The translations under genes were made by a program, and so were the position numbers. The notes under the pieces were generated by a model. The model worked only from the letters and a program-made list of their open reading frames with translations. It was not told where the DNA came from and did no database searches. From positions 1 to 64,000 of the forward strand of contig CALLKX010000039.1 of NCBI GenBank assembly GCA_938083085.1: a DNA stretch of 64,000 bases. The letters run 5' to 3'. This document shows, one piece after another, positions 44,118 through 52,237 of this stretch. The first letter of the stretch is position 1. Every line of letters begins with the position of its first letter. The stretch comes from an uncultured bacterium. GTDB lineage: Bacteria > Planctomycetota > UBA1135 > GCA-002686595.

Positions 44118-45557
44118 TCAGCCGTTGTTCTCGGTCTCGTCGTCGTCCTCGGGATCGTCGCCGTCACCCGGCCACTCTTCCTCTCCGGAGGTGTCCGAGG
44201 CGGTTCCGGGGGGCCGGGTGCCGTCGAAGAGCTGCTTGACGCGGACGTCCTTGCTCCGGTCGTAAACGTGCGCCCCGTCGAGGATCACGTGCTCCACAAC
44301 CGAGGTGATGTCGAGGGGGTCGCCGCTGAAGAGCACAACGTGCCCGTCGGTCCCGTTGGCGAGCTTGCCGACCCGATCGCCGAGACCGAGTATCGCGGCG
44401 GGCGTCGTGGTGACGGCGGCGAGGGCGTCCGCGCGCGGGATCCCGTTGGCGACGCAGCGGGCCGCCTGGTACCAGAGGGAGCGGTTCGCGTCACCGGTGG
44501 ACATCAGCGCGAAGGGGATCCCCGCGTCGTGGAACACCTTGGGGACGAAGGTCTCGATGGACTCGCCGGTGATCGGATCGAGCTCATCGTCCTCGAGGCC
44601 GGCGAGGATCACGCTGCAGCCCGACTCCTTGATCTTGGCAGCGGCCTTCCAGCAGGCCGGCGCGAGGGCCAGCGTCATGGTCGCGGTGAAGCCGTTGGCC
44701 TCGGCGACGCGGAGCGCAGCGTGCACGTCCATGGGCGTGGCGCACCACATGATGACGGGGAGCTTGCCCTCGATGATCCTGAGCAGCGGCTCGCGCTTCT
44801 CGTCAACCTCGCCGCGCGGGACGCGCTCGAAGCCGTCGACAGTCCAGCCGGAGCACGCGAGGGGCTTACCCTTGGCGGCCTCGCCCTCGAGCTCACGACC
44901 CTGGTAGAGGGCCTCTCGGCGGTCGAAGTCGTCGCCGTCCTTCTGCCGCTGGACCATCTCCTCGAGGTAGCGTTGGAGGTCGTCAAAGGCCCCGCGGAGC
45001 GCCTGAGCCTGGGTGGCCCGGGTCTTGCCCCGCTTGGGCGCGGCGGAGATTTTCACGCCCGACCGCGGCCTCACCATCATCTGCTCAACGGTCATCCCAA
45101 AGGGCTTGACCACCATGCCCTGACCGGCGACGACGGTGTCGTTCCCCTGCTGGACGTTGATGGTCAGGATCCCCTGGCGGAGCGCCTCCTCGAAGTAGAA
45201 GTTGACCGGGTCGATCGAGTCCTTCACGTCGAGGAAGGGCGCCACGTCGAGGGTCTCGTTCGGGCGGTCGATGCCGCGGGAGGCGTGGGCCTCGACGAAG
45301 CCAGGGAAGGCGACCATACCCGGCTGATCGATCACGGTCGCGTCCCAGGGGATCTGGACCTCGCTCGCCGCGCCGACGGCGGTCACGCGGCCCCCCTCGA
45401 TGACGATCACGCCGTCCGGAATGGCCTCACCTGCGAGGGTGATGACGGTCCCGGCCTTGATGGCGGTCTTGTCGACCTGGGGAGCGGCGGCGGCGGAGGA
45501 CGCCAGGAGGAGCGTCGCCCCGAGCGCCAGGAGAGGTTGGGTGAGAGAAGACTTCAT
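44118..45557 (-). CDS. Amidohydrolase-superfamily pseudo-enzyme H, acidic tail
   Basis: 479 residues. Signal peptide MKSSLTQPLLALGATLLLAS. Barrel start FPGFVEAHASRGID keeps only the first His of HxH. Later positions read PVIMWCATPMDVHA and FALMSTGDANRSLW, where the enzymes have His and Asp; the Asp may remain. Charged helical insert about 170-215 (LEEMVQRQKDGDDFDRREAL). Family end LGLGDRVGKLANGTDGHVVL. The C-terminal about 25 residues are strongly acidic (GDGDDPEDDDETENNG). 18 bases upstream of G. Confidence 0.88.
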   Translation of the reverse strand: MKSSLTQPLLALGATLLLASSAAAAPQVDKTAIKAGTVITLAGEAIPDGVIVIEGGRVTAVGAASEVQIPWDATVIDQPGMVAFPGFVEAHASRGIDRPNETLDVAPFLDVKDSIDPVNFYFEEALRQGILTINVQQGNDTVVAGQGMVVKPFGMTVEQMMVRPRSGVKISAAPKRGKTRATQAQALRGAFDDLQRYLEEMVQRQKDGDDFDRREALYQGRELEGEAAKGKPLACSGWTVDGFERVPRGEVDEKREPLLRIIEGKLPVIMWCATPMDVHAALRVAEANGFTATMTLALAPACWKAAAKIKESGCSVILAGLEDDELDPITGESIETFVPKVFHDAGIPFALMSTGDANRSLWYQAARCVANGIPRADALAAVTTTPAAILGLGDRVGKLANGTDGHVVLFSGDPLDITSVVEHVILDGAHVYDRSKDVRVKQLFDGTRPPGTASDTSGEEEWPGDGDDPEDDDETENNG

Positions 45558-45628
45558 CGTGATGAGGGGGTGGTCCGAAGGGCGGGCCGGTGGGTCGTGT
45601 TCGGTTCGGGATCGCGCCGCGGGCGCGG

Positions 45629-46816
45629 TCAGCGGGGGTCGAGGGCCAGGTGGCCGCCGACGAGGACGCCGACGGGTCGGGTGGTCGCCTCGAAGGGCTC
45701 ACCATTCCAGAGGATGAGGTCGGCATCCTTGCCGGCCTCCACGGAGCCCACGCTGCCGTCGACGCCGAGCAGCTGGGCGGGGGTGAGGGTCACGGCGCGG
45801 AGCGCCTCTTCCCGGGTGATACCGCCGCGCATGGCGAGGCCGGCCTGGAGATCCAATCGCGAGCCACCGTGACCGGAGAGCGCGAACGAGATCCCGTTGT
45901 CGCGGAGCACGCGGGCGCACTCGACGGACATGAGCGCGCCGTCCGTGGTGCGCCCCTGGGCAGGGACCGGCGGCAGGATCACCGCGGTGTTGGTGCGCAC
46001 GAGCATGGCCGGCTCGCGCCAGGCCTCCGCGCCCGCGTCGATCACGAGGCGCATCTCACCGAAGCCCTCGCGCGCCATCTCCTCCTTGAGGAAGACGGCG
46101 GTCCGGATGTCCTGGGTCGCCCAGGCCTGGACGAAGACACCGACCTTGCCGGCGAGCGCGTCGAGCAGCACCTTCTGGGAGGCGTCCGGCTCCTTCGCCT
46201 GGGCAGCCTCGAAGAACGACTTTCTCCACTCCCACTCCACACCCATGCGGGTCGTGGGGCGCCGGTTGAAGAACGAGGTCGGGCGGCCGAAGGCCGAGCT
46301 GTTGCGCTGGCTCGGCTGGGAGCCGATGGCGCCGCAGATCATCGGCGCACCCTCGACCGTACGCCCCTTGACGGAGCGGTCCCCGGCGGTCTTGAGCACC
46401 ATGCCCATGCCGCCGATGCAGTTCTGGTTGAGGGGTGTGATGAAGGCGCTCGTGATGCCCGTGCGGGCGAGGCGGCCCCAACCCGGGGAGAACAGGTCGA
46501 CGCCGAACTCGGCGCTGATGAGCGGCGTGACCTCGCTGGACTGCTCGACCGAGGCGGTCCCCGAGTTCAGGCGGGCGCTTGCGTCGATCATTCCCGCCGT
46601 GACGACGGCGGCCTTGAGGGCGTCGCGGGTCGCCTCGACCCCGGGGGTGATTGCGCGGATCTTCCCGCCGTCCACGACGATGAGGGCGCTCTCGTGGACC
46701 TTGCCCGTCGAGGTGTAGACCTTGTCGGCGTGGATCGTCCAGCTGGTGCCGTCGGCCGGCACGCTGGAACCCGAGGCCGCAGCCGCGGCGGAGAGGATCA
46801 GGCTGGTGAACATCAC
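45629..46816 (-). CDS. Amidohydrolase-superfamily pseudo-enzyme I
   Basis: 395 residues. Start ATG 46816 overlaps the stop of gene J (ATGA). Signal peptide MMFTSLILSAAAAASGSS. Barrel start VTAGMIDASARLNSGT lacks HxH; other ligand sites read RLVIDAGAEAW and SFALSGHGGSRLDL. The conserved scaffold is clear: RTGITSAFITPLNQN, GGITREEALRAVTLTPAQLLG, VGSVEAGKDADLILWNGEP. Distinctive segment with repeated Arg/Asn/Ser (SQPSQRNSSAFGRPTSFFNR) around 148-168. Exported; non-catalytic role suspected. Confidence 0.88.
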   Translation of the reverse strand: MMFTSLILSAAAAASGSSVPADGTSWTIHADKVYTSTGKVHESALIVVDGGKIRAITPGVEATRDALKAAVVTAGMIDASARLNSGTASVEQSSEVTPLISAEFGVDLFSPGWGRLARTGITSAFITPLNQNCIGGMGMVLKTAGDRSVKGRTVEGAPMICGAIGSQPSQRNSSAFGRPTSFFNRRPTTRMGVEWEWRKSFFEAAQAKEPDASQKVLLDALAGKVGVFVQAWATQDIRTAVFLKEEMAREGFGEMRLVIDAGAEAWREPAMLVRTNTAVILPPVPAQGRTTDGALMSVECARVLRDNGISFALSGHGGSRLDLQAGLAMRGGITREEALRAVTLTPAQLLGVDGSVGSVEAGKDADLILWNGEPFEATTRPVGVLVGGHLALDPR

Positions 46817-47919
46817 TGGTGGGCTCCGTGGGCGTGAGCTGAGTGAACGAGGTGGCCGCCCGCGTAGACGGAGTGGACGCGGCTGGTCAGGTCGGTGGGT
46901 GGGCCGCTCCAGACCACGAGGTCCGCGGCCCGTCCGGTGGCGATGGTCCCGTGGGTCGCGTCGACGCCCGCGATCCGGGCAGCGTCAGCGGTCATGGCGC
47001 GCAGAGCCGCGCCGGCGTCGAGCCCTGCGCGCATGCACGCAGCGGCCTGCATCCGCATGCCGAGGGGGCCCTGGCTGCCCGCGTCCGAGGTGAAGGCGAA
47101 GGGCACCTCCGCCTTGGAGAGGGCCAGCGCACTCTTCACCACGTCCTTCGAGCTCGCGGGAGCGGCCTTGCTCTCGAAGACGACGGCGAGGCCCGAGGCC
47201 TTCAGTTCGTCCACCAGGTCATCGGCCTCGGGCGCGCCGATCACGGCGCCCTTGAGGCCGTGCGCGGCGGCGAACTCGAGGGCACGGTGGACCTCTGAGC
47301 GAGTGACCGCGCGCATCATGACAGGGACCTTGCCCGCCTTGGCCTCGGCCAAGGGGCTCCCCTCAGGAGCGGCGGCGAACTGCTCGCCGAGGTGCGCGTA
47401 GAGGCCAGCGAAGCTGGTGGGCGCCGTCGAGGAACCGAGCGCAGCGCGTGAGAGCCCGAGGGTGACCACGGCGTTCCGCTTGAGCACCTCGCCCGCCGCG
47501 GGCGAGACGATGGCGGCCTGGCCGCCAGCGATCTGCGAGTTGCCCGCCGGGAGGAGGACCGTCGTGACGCCCTCGCTTACCAGTCCTTTCCAGTTGGGGC
47601 TGGTGGGATCGAAGGCGAAGGACAGGTCCGCGGTGGGCGTCGACTTGCGCGTCCGCTCCGCGTTCTCCGAGCCCGCGCCGAGGGTCTCGCGCAGGCTGAT
47701 GAAGCCGGGGGCGATGTGCCCGTCGACCTCGACCACGCGGACCCCGCGCGGCGCGTTGTTCGAGACGCTCTTCACGACGCCGTCCTCGACGACGACGAAG
47801 GCGTCCAGGACGACCTGTCCGTCCCCGACGTGCACGTGGCTCGCGCGGAGGGCGAAGGCGTCGTCCGCGGCCGTGGCGCCCAGAAGCGGCGCGGCGGCGA
47901 TGAGGCATGAAATCAGCAT
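46813..47919 (-). CDS. Amidohydrolase-superfamily pseudo-enzyme J
   Basis: 368 residues, the shortest of the set. Signal peptide MLISCLIAAAPLLGATAAD. Barrel start APGFISLRETLGAGS lacks HxH; PVMMRAVTRSEVHRALEFAA replaces the strand-5 His; an Asp remains in AFTSDAGSQGPLG at strand 8. Family end IAGVDATHGTIATGRAADLV. The C-terminus is His-rich (LVHSAHAHGAHQ), which might bind metal on its own. Four-base ATGA overlap with I; 23 bases downstream of K. Confidence 0.88.
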   Translation of the reverse strand: MLISCLIAAAPLLGATAADDAFALRASHVHVGDGQVVLDAFVVVEDGVVKSVSNNAPRGVRVVEVDGHIAPGFISLRETLGAGSENAERTRKSTPTADLSFAFDPTSPNWKGLVSEGVTTVLLPAGNSQIAGGQAAIVSPAAGEVLKRNAVVTLGLSRAALGSSTAPTSFAGLYAHLGEQFAAAPEGSPLAEAKAGKVPVMMRAVTRSEVHRALEFAAAHGLKGAVIGAPEADDLVDELKASGLAVVFESKAAPASSKDVVKSALALSKAEVPFAFTSDAGSQGPLGMRMQAAACMRAGLDAGAALRAMTADAARIAGVDATHGTIATGRAADLVVWSGPPTDLTSRVHSVYAGGHLVHSAHAHGAHQ

Positions 47920-47942
47920 GTTGATGGCTCCGGCTACGGCGA

Positions 47943-49376
47943 TCAGTTGCCGGCCTGGTGGACGACCTTGCCGCCCGAGATGGACGCGAGGACGCGTGTT
48001 GAACTGGACAGCGGGTCCCCGCTGAGAACGAGCAGATCGGCGTGCAGGCCGCGGCGGACCGAGCCGACCTTCGACTGCAGGTCGAAGACACGGGCGGGGC
48101 CCGCGGTGATGGCGTGGAAGGCGGCGTCTTCGTCGAGGCCGTGCCCGACCGCCGCGGCGGCGAGCAACGGAAGGTCGCGCGAGGCGCTCGCGGAGGTCGC
48201 ACCGGACCCGATGAGCACCTCCACACCACGCGCGGACAGCTCACCGGCGAGGGCGAAGCCGGGGTCCATCTCGCCGACGTCACCGCCGGGCGAGCTGGGA
48301 GCAGGAGTGACGATCACGGGGATGCCACGCTCGGCGAGCTCATCCGCGAACAGAAGGGCGGAGCGGCCTCCCGCGAGGACCAGCCGCATGCGAGTGAACG
48401 GACGCGTGACCCGGAGGAGCTCGCGGAGCTCGAGGGCCTGCTCAACATGGATGACCATGGGGACCTCCCCGCCGACAGCGCGGGCGAGGGAAGCCTTCTT
48501 GGCATCGAACTTGGGCGGGCGGGGACGCTTGTCCTCCTTGTACTTCTTCTCCTTGAGCTCCTCGCCCTCCTCCTTGGCCTCCTTGACCTTCTTGTCGCGG
48601 GACTTCTTCGCCTTCTTGAAGTCCTCGGCGAGCTCGGTCTCCTTCTTGGCGATCTCCTCTTCCCAGGTCTTCAGGTTGCTCTCGTAGGTCGCCACGTCGT
48701 CGGCGTACTTCTTCGCGCCACCGAGGGCGCTGGCGAGCCGGTCGACCTGGCCGACGCGTGAGACCGGGTCGAGGCCTGGGGCGTAGAGACGAGCGGAGAT
48801 GGCGGCGTCCGCGAGGACCGGGACGGCGCCGTCGGCTCGGATGACCGCACCGACCCCCGAGACCGCCGCCGCGCTGCCGATCTCGACGCGCAGCATGAGC
48901 ACGCCGGACTCCAAGAGGTCGTCGAGCACCTCGTCCTGACCGTACGGGTCGAGCGCGTCCGTCGCCCGGCTCGCGGTGTCCACGCGATCTGTGCGCGCAG
49001 AGGATGCGTCGACACCCGCCACGGACCACGGGTCGATGAACGCGGCGCAGATGACCTCGCCCTCGATGGTCTCCACCCCCTCAGGCGCTGCGAGATCCGT
49101 GCCCATGGCAACGATCCGACCGTCGCGGACGAGCAGGCCCATGTTGTCCAGGGACTTGCCTGGACTCACGATGACCTTGTTGGCGCGGAGGAACAGAAGT
49201 GAAGGCGCAGCCGGTGCGGCCTCGGGCGCCGGCTCGGGCGCGGGCTCGGGCGCGGGGTCGTCCTGGGCGGCCAGGGAAGCTGCAGTGAGCGCCGCTCCGG
49301 CGGTGAGCGCGATGCCGAGGTTGCGAAGCCTCCGCAGCGGAGAGCGGCGGTCGGGGCGCGTGGAGTAGGAACGCAT
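47943..49376 (-). CDS. Amidohydrolase-superfamily pseudo-enzyme K with Lys/Glu-rich insert (first gene of the operon)
   Basis: 477 residues. Basic N-region then hydrophobic segment (NLGIALTAGAALTAASLAAQ), followed by a Pro-Glu-Ala repeat linker of about 18 residues. Barrel start AAFIDPWSVAGVD lacks HxH; PMVIHVEQALELRELL keeps one His; the Asp site reads VLIGSGATSASA. Insert about 225-295 is a charged coiled-coil-like helix (KKETELAEDFKKAKKSRDKK). Family end FDLQSKVGSVRRGLHADLLV. As first gene it carries the operon leader with inverted repeats upstream. Confidence 0.88.
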   Translation of the reverse strand: MRSYSTRPDRRSPLRRLRNLGIALTAGAALTAASLAAQDDPAPEPAPEPAPEAAPAAPSLLFLRANKVIVSPGKSLDNMGLLVRDGRIVAMGTDLAAPEGVETIEGEVICAAFIDPWSVAGVDASSARTDRVDTASRATDALDPYGQDEVLDDLLESGVLMLRVEIGSAAAVSGVGAVIRADGAVPVLADAAISARLYAPGLDPVSRVGQVDRLASALGGAKKYADDVATYESNLKTWEEEIAKKETELAEDFKKAKKSRDKKVKEAKEEGEELKEKKYKEDKRPRPPKFDAKKASLARAVGGEVPMVIHVEQALELRELLRVTRPFTRMRLVLAGGRSALLFADELAERGIPVIVTPAPSSPGGDVGEMDPGFALAGELSARGVEVLIGSGATSASASRDLPLLAAAAVGHGLDEDAAFHAITAGPARVFDLQSKVGSVRRGLHADLLVLSGDPLSSSTRVLASISGGKVVHQAGN

Positions 49377-49447
49377 GTGCTGGGTGTACGAGGGTCCGTG
49401 AGGACGTCAGAGGGAGAAAGCCCTGACGACATGGGCGCACAACGCAT

Positions 49448-49467
49448 GGGTCCTCCGATGAGGACCC
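49448..49467. promoter_or_regulatory. Perfect 8-base inverted repeat upstream of the operon
   Basis: GGGTCCTC (49448-49455), loop CGAT, GAGGACCC (49460-49467). It begins 72 bases before the start codon of gene K on the minus strand, so it could be an operator or a leader hairpin. Which one cannot be told from sequence alone. Confidence 0.55.
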
Positions 49468-49596
49468 GATGGTCCGACGCCTCCTCATTCGATCGAGTCT
49501 CACCGATACTAGGCAGCGGGCACCCCTGAGACCAGAACCGCCGGTGCCGCTTAGTCAGTAGCCGAGAAAGACTTACGGGCTGGAGACTCCCCCCCT

Positions 49597-49611
49597 GATT
49601 CGTCTCGAATC
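49597..49611. promoter_or_regulatory. Perfect 6-base inverted repeat
   Basis: GATTCG (49597-49602), TCT, CGAATC (49606-49611): a 15-base palindrome of the size of a dimeric repressor site, in the divergent region. Confidence 0.4.
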
Positions 49612-49635
49612 GAGGCGCTCGTGTCCCCCAGCATT

Positions 49636-49659
49636 CCGCCGGCACAGCCGCGCCGGCGG
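49636..49659. promoter_or_regulatory. Perfect 8-base inverted repeat
   Basis: CCGCCGGC (49636-49643) and GCCGGCGG (49652-49659) with an 8-base loop. All G/C stem; could be a hairpin or a protein site. 74 bases upstream of the plus-strand gene start at 49733. Confidence 0.45.
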
Positions 49660-49732
49660 GTCAGGAGTCCCGGACTCGAAAGTTGCCTGATTTTCCGTTC
49701 GAACCACACCGGATCTGCGCTTCGCCCGCGCA

Positions 49733-50284
49733 ATGATCCCTGCCAAAAACCTCCACCCCCTGCTCCTGGAGCCCTCTTATTGGAGAGGCCGGGCGCTTGC
49801 CCTGGAGGAACATCAAGGAGGGGTGGTTTGGACCCCGAGACCCGACCTCGAGACGCCGGGGGTCCGGGTGCTGGAGTTCCGGCTGAGGTCACTGGACGGG
49901 AGTCACCTCAGGGGGCTATTTGCTCGATCCACCTGGCGATCCGGGCCCTGCGATGCGATTCTACGCACCGTGAGGCCCGCCTCGAGGCTAGAAATCCAGG
50001 AGGACGGGGTCCGAGAGGGCACCGCGGAGTTTGTCCTGCAAGAGCCGGCAGGCCGCCCGCTGGCTGACCGTGTCCTCGACGTGGTCCTCCTGAGCCAGGT
50101 CGCGGCGGAGATGGACGGGATCTGCCGGGTCGAGGTCGACCATCGAACCAACCAGAACACGCCCCAGAGCCAGGGCACGAGCGTCCACCACGTACACCAG
50201 TGGGAGTCAGACGCCGCCGCCATCGCCCAGCAGCTGCTCGTTCACCGGATCGTCTCGCCCTCGGCAGACGATCCGCTTCTCTAG
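49733..50284 (+). CDS. Unknown cytosolic protein
   Basis: 183 residues. Composition and strand/helix alternation look genuine (WRGRALALEEHQGGVVWTPR, RVLEFRLRSLDGSHLRGLF, AILRTVRPASRLEIQEDGV, VLLSQVAAEMDGICRVEVDH, DAAAIAQQLLVHRI), with no signal peptide or membrane segment. The RLRSLDGSHLRGLFARS stretch faintly resembles the start of acetyl-xylan-esterase or lipoprotein-anchoring folds but I cannot assign a family. It is divergent from the amidohydrolase operon and convergent with deoC. Confidence 0.6.
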   Translation: MIPAKNLHPLLLEPSYWRGRALALEEHQGGVVWTPRPDLETPGVRVLEFRLRSLDGSHLRGLFARSTWRSGPCDAILRTVRPASRLEIQEDGVREGTAEFVLQEPAGRPLADRVLDVVLLSQVAAEMDGICRVEVDHRTNQNTPQSQGTSVHHVHQWESDAAAIAQQLLVHRIVSPSADDPLL

Positions 50285-50340
50285 GTCGGCCCTGTCTCAG
50301 GCGGGCCCAACTTCACGAAGGGCATGCCCCCAGTCGCGGG

Positions 50341-50413
50341 CGCTCCAGTCGCTGGGGCTCCAGTCGCCGGGGCTCCAGTCGCCGGGCCCCCTCGCCGGGC
50401 CCCCTCGCCGGGC
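50341..50413. repeat. Short tandem repeats after deoC
   Basis: Three copies of a 15-base unit near GCTCCAGTCGCCGGG (first copy with one difference) run from 50342 to about 50386, then two copies of the 13-base CCCCCTCGCCGGG and a partial third to about 50413. The units share the TCGCCGGG core. The array abuts the deoC stop at 50417. Confidence 0.85.
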
Positions 50414-50416
50414 CCC

Positions 50417-51331
50417 TCAGTACCCTGAGCCCGCCGCGGCGGGAGCACCCTGGGCGATCGCGACCGAGGCCGAGGCGCCGATCCGAGTGGCGCCTGCCTC
50501 CAGCATGGCCCGAGCCGCTGCGGCGTCCCTGACGCCGCCCGACGCCTTGACGCCGACCACCGGCCCGACGGCGCGCCGCATCAAGGAGACGTCCTCGACG
50601 GTCGCACCACCGCTGCTGAAGCCGGTGGACGTCTTCACGAAGTCGGCGCCGGCAGCCTTGCAGAGCTCGCTGGCCCGCACGATCTCGTCCTTGGTCAGAA
50701 GGCAGGTCTCCAGGATCACCTTCAAACGTGCACCCAGCCCGTGGCAAGTCGCCGCCACCGCGGCCACGTCCGCGCGAACGGCCTCGAGGTGCCCTGACTT
50801 CATCGCGCCCACGTTGAGGACCATGTCCACCTCGCAGGCACCGTCCTCGATGGCCCGACGGGCCTCGTAGCTCTTTACCTCCGTGAGCGCTGCCCCGAGG
50901 GGAAAGCCCACGACCGTGCACACGAGGACGCCAGAGCCGTCCAGGATCTCCGCGCAACGGCGGACCCAGGTGGAGTTGACGCAGACCGAGGCGAAGCGGT
51001 TCTCGATGGCCTCCGCGCAGAGCTGATCGACCTCAGCCTGGGTGGCGTCGGGCTTGAGCAGCGTGTGGTCGATGGAGCTCGCGATATCGCCGAGGCGTGA
51101 CGGATCAGGACAGCGGGCGCTCCCGTCCCCGGGCGCGGCAGAGGAGCAGACCCCGAGCCTGCAGGCCCCTGCGGCCACCAGCGGACGCGCAGCCGCCGCG
51201 AGGTCCACCTGGAGTGAGAACGAGGAGCCGGCCCCGTGGAGGCGCTCGCCGGAGAGCAATCGCGCTCCAATCTCGGCGAGGAGGTCCTCGAGGGCCGTGG
51301 GATCCAGGCCGTCCTGAGTGGGTTCAATCAT
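50417..51331 (-). CDS. deoC: Deoxyribose-phosphate aldolase with N-terminal extension
   Basis: 304 residues. Splits 2-deoxyribose 5-phosphate to acetaldehyde and glyceraldehyde 3-phosphate. Core from about residue 85 ([13 protein letters not shown]); catalytic Asp169 in [14 protein letters not shown], Schiff-base Lys233 in DFVKTSTGF, and Lys262 in GVKASGGVR. The first 80 residues are an extension: an amphipathic helix ([19 protein letters not shown]) then a Cys/Gly/Ala linker. Twelve bases downstream of rpiB on the same strand. Completes the nucleoside route encoded by deoB-deoA-nupC-PNP at 56688-61418. Confidence 0.95.
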   Translation of the reverse strand: MIEPTQDGLDPTALEDLLAEIGARLLSGERLHGAGSSFSLQVDLAAAARPLVAAGACRLGVCSSAAPGDGSARCPDPSRLGDIASSIDHTLLKPDATQAEVDQLCAEAIENRFASVCVNSTWVRRCAEILDGSGVLVCTVVGFPLGAALTEVKSYEARRAIEDGACEVDMVLNVGAMKSGHLEAVRADVAAVAATCHGLGARLKVILETCLLTKDEIVRASELCKAAGADFVKTSTGFSSGGATVEDVSLMRRAVGPVVGVKASGGVRDAAAARAMLEAGATRIGASASVAIAQGAPAAAGSGY

Positions 51332-51343
51332 CGAATCGCGGGG

Positions 51344-52237
51344 TCATCCTCGCCCCTCATCGAAGGTTCGGGCCAGCTGGCGGGTCCGCAGATGCGCGGC
51401 CTCCACCTGGAGCGTCTTGTCGTTGCGCCGGGCGTGCCGTCCCTCGCCCTCCGCCGTGGAGAGAAACGCCACGAGCACCTCGCGCGCCGCGGAGAGGTCG
51501 AGATGCCCGGACCCCAGGGTGAGCACGTTGGCGTGGTTGTGCTCGCGCGCGTTCCGCGCGGAGGCGGCGTTCCAGCAGTTCGCGGCCAGCACGCCCGGGA
51601 CCTTGTTGGCCACCATCGCGGAGCCGATCCCCGCGCCGTCCACGATGATGCCCAGGTCCACCCTGCCCTCGGACACCTCTCGCGCGACCAGGCTCGCGAA
51701 GTCTGGGTAGTCCACCGAGACCGCTGCGGTGTCCGGCCCGAGGTCCACGGGCCGCTCGCCCATCTCCTTGAGGAGCGGGATCAGCTGCGACTTCAGATCA
51801 TGGCCGCCGTGGTCGCTCGCCACCGCGATACGCGCGGGGCGGCGTGCGACGCTGGCGACGGGCGCGAGCGGCTCCGCCGAGCGACCCGTCACGAAGGTGA
51901 CGCCCTTCTGGAAAGCAAGGTCCCTGGCCATGGGCGTGATCCGCGCGCGGGGGGGGATCACGAGCTCTGAGCCCTCCGCCGCGGCCCGCACGAGGCCCTC
52001 GCCCACGAGCTCACGCTCCGCCGATTCCCCAGGCGCGGAGCCCTGGCTCGCGGCCCCTGGCTGCCCCATGGACTCCAGCGCAACGGCGCCGGGGAGCGAC
52101 ACGCGCTCAGTAGAGGCTGAACCCGCAGGGGTCTGGCCGACCGGGGCCTGGGCCATGGCACGCCGCGCCGCGCGACGGGCGATCGCTCGTACCGACTGGC
52201 TCGGGTCGTTTCCTGAGGGTCCCTCGGGGCTGGACAT
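51344..52237 (-). CDS. rpiB: RpiB/LacA/LacB-family sugar-phosphate isomerase with N-terminal extension
   Basis: 297 residues from ATG 52237, about twice a usual RpiB. Residues about 150-297 are the isomerase (RIAVASDHGGHDLKSQLIPL, VDYPDFASLVAREVSEG, ANKVPGVLAANCW, REHNHANVLTLGSGHL). The usual active-site ICGTGxG is VDGAGIG here, so the catalytic Cys is Asp. Residues 1-150 begin with an amphipathic basic helix (SVRAIARRAARRAMAQ) and a flexible linker, then a small domain ending ITPMARDLAFQKGVTFVTG. Operon with deoC. Extended RpiB and DeoC of this kind occur in bacterial microcompartment loci; no shell gene is present in this window. Confidence 0.88.
   Translation of the reverse strand: MSSPEGPSGNDPSQSVRAIARRAARRAMAQAPVGQTPAGSASTERVSLPGAVALESMGQPGAASQGSAPGESAERELVGEGLVRAAAEGSELVIPPRARITPMARDLAFQKGVTFVTGRSAEPLAPVASVARRPARIAVASDHGGHDLKSQLIPLLKEMGERPVDLGPDTAAVSVDYPDFASLVAREVSEGRVDLGIIVDGAGIGSAMVANKVPGVLAANCWNAASARNAREHNHANVLTLGSGHLDLSAAREVLVAFLSTAEGEGRHARRNDKTLQVEAAHLRTRQLARTFDEGRG

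Larger units (their letters stand above)
49377..49732. other. 356-base divergent control region of the amidohydrolase operon
   Basis: Between the start of gene K (minus) and the start of the gene at 49733 (plus). Three inverted repeats lie inside: 49448-49467, 49597-49611 and 49636-49659. The region is slightly less GC-rich than its surroundings. Open frames here lack good starts. Most likely promoter and leader DNA for the 16 kb operon. Confidence 0.6.

Noticed and set aside
50417..52237. A bacterial microcompartment locus
   Set aside because: Only the extended DeoC and RpiB hint at one; no shell, PduL or aldehyde dehydrogenase gene is present in the window.
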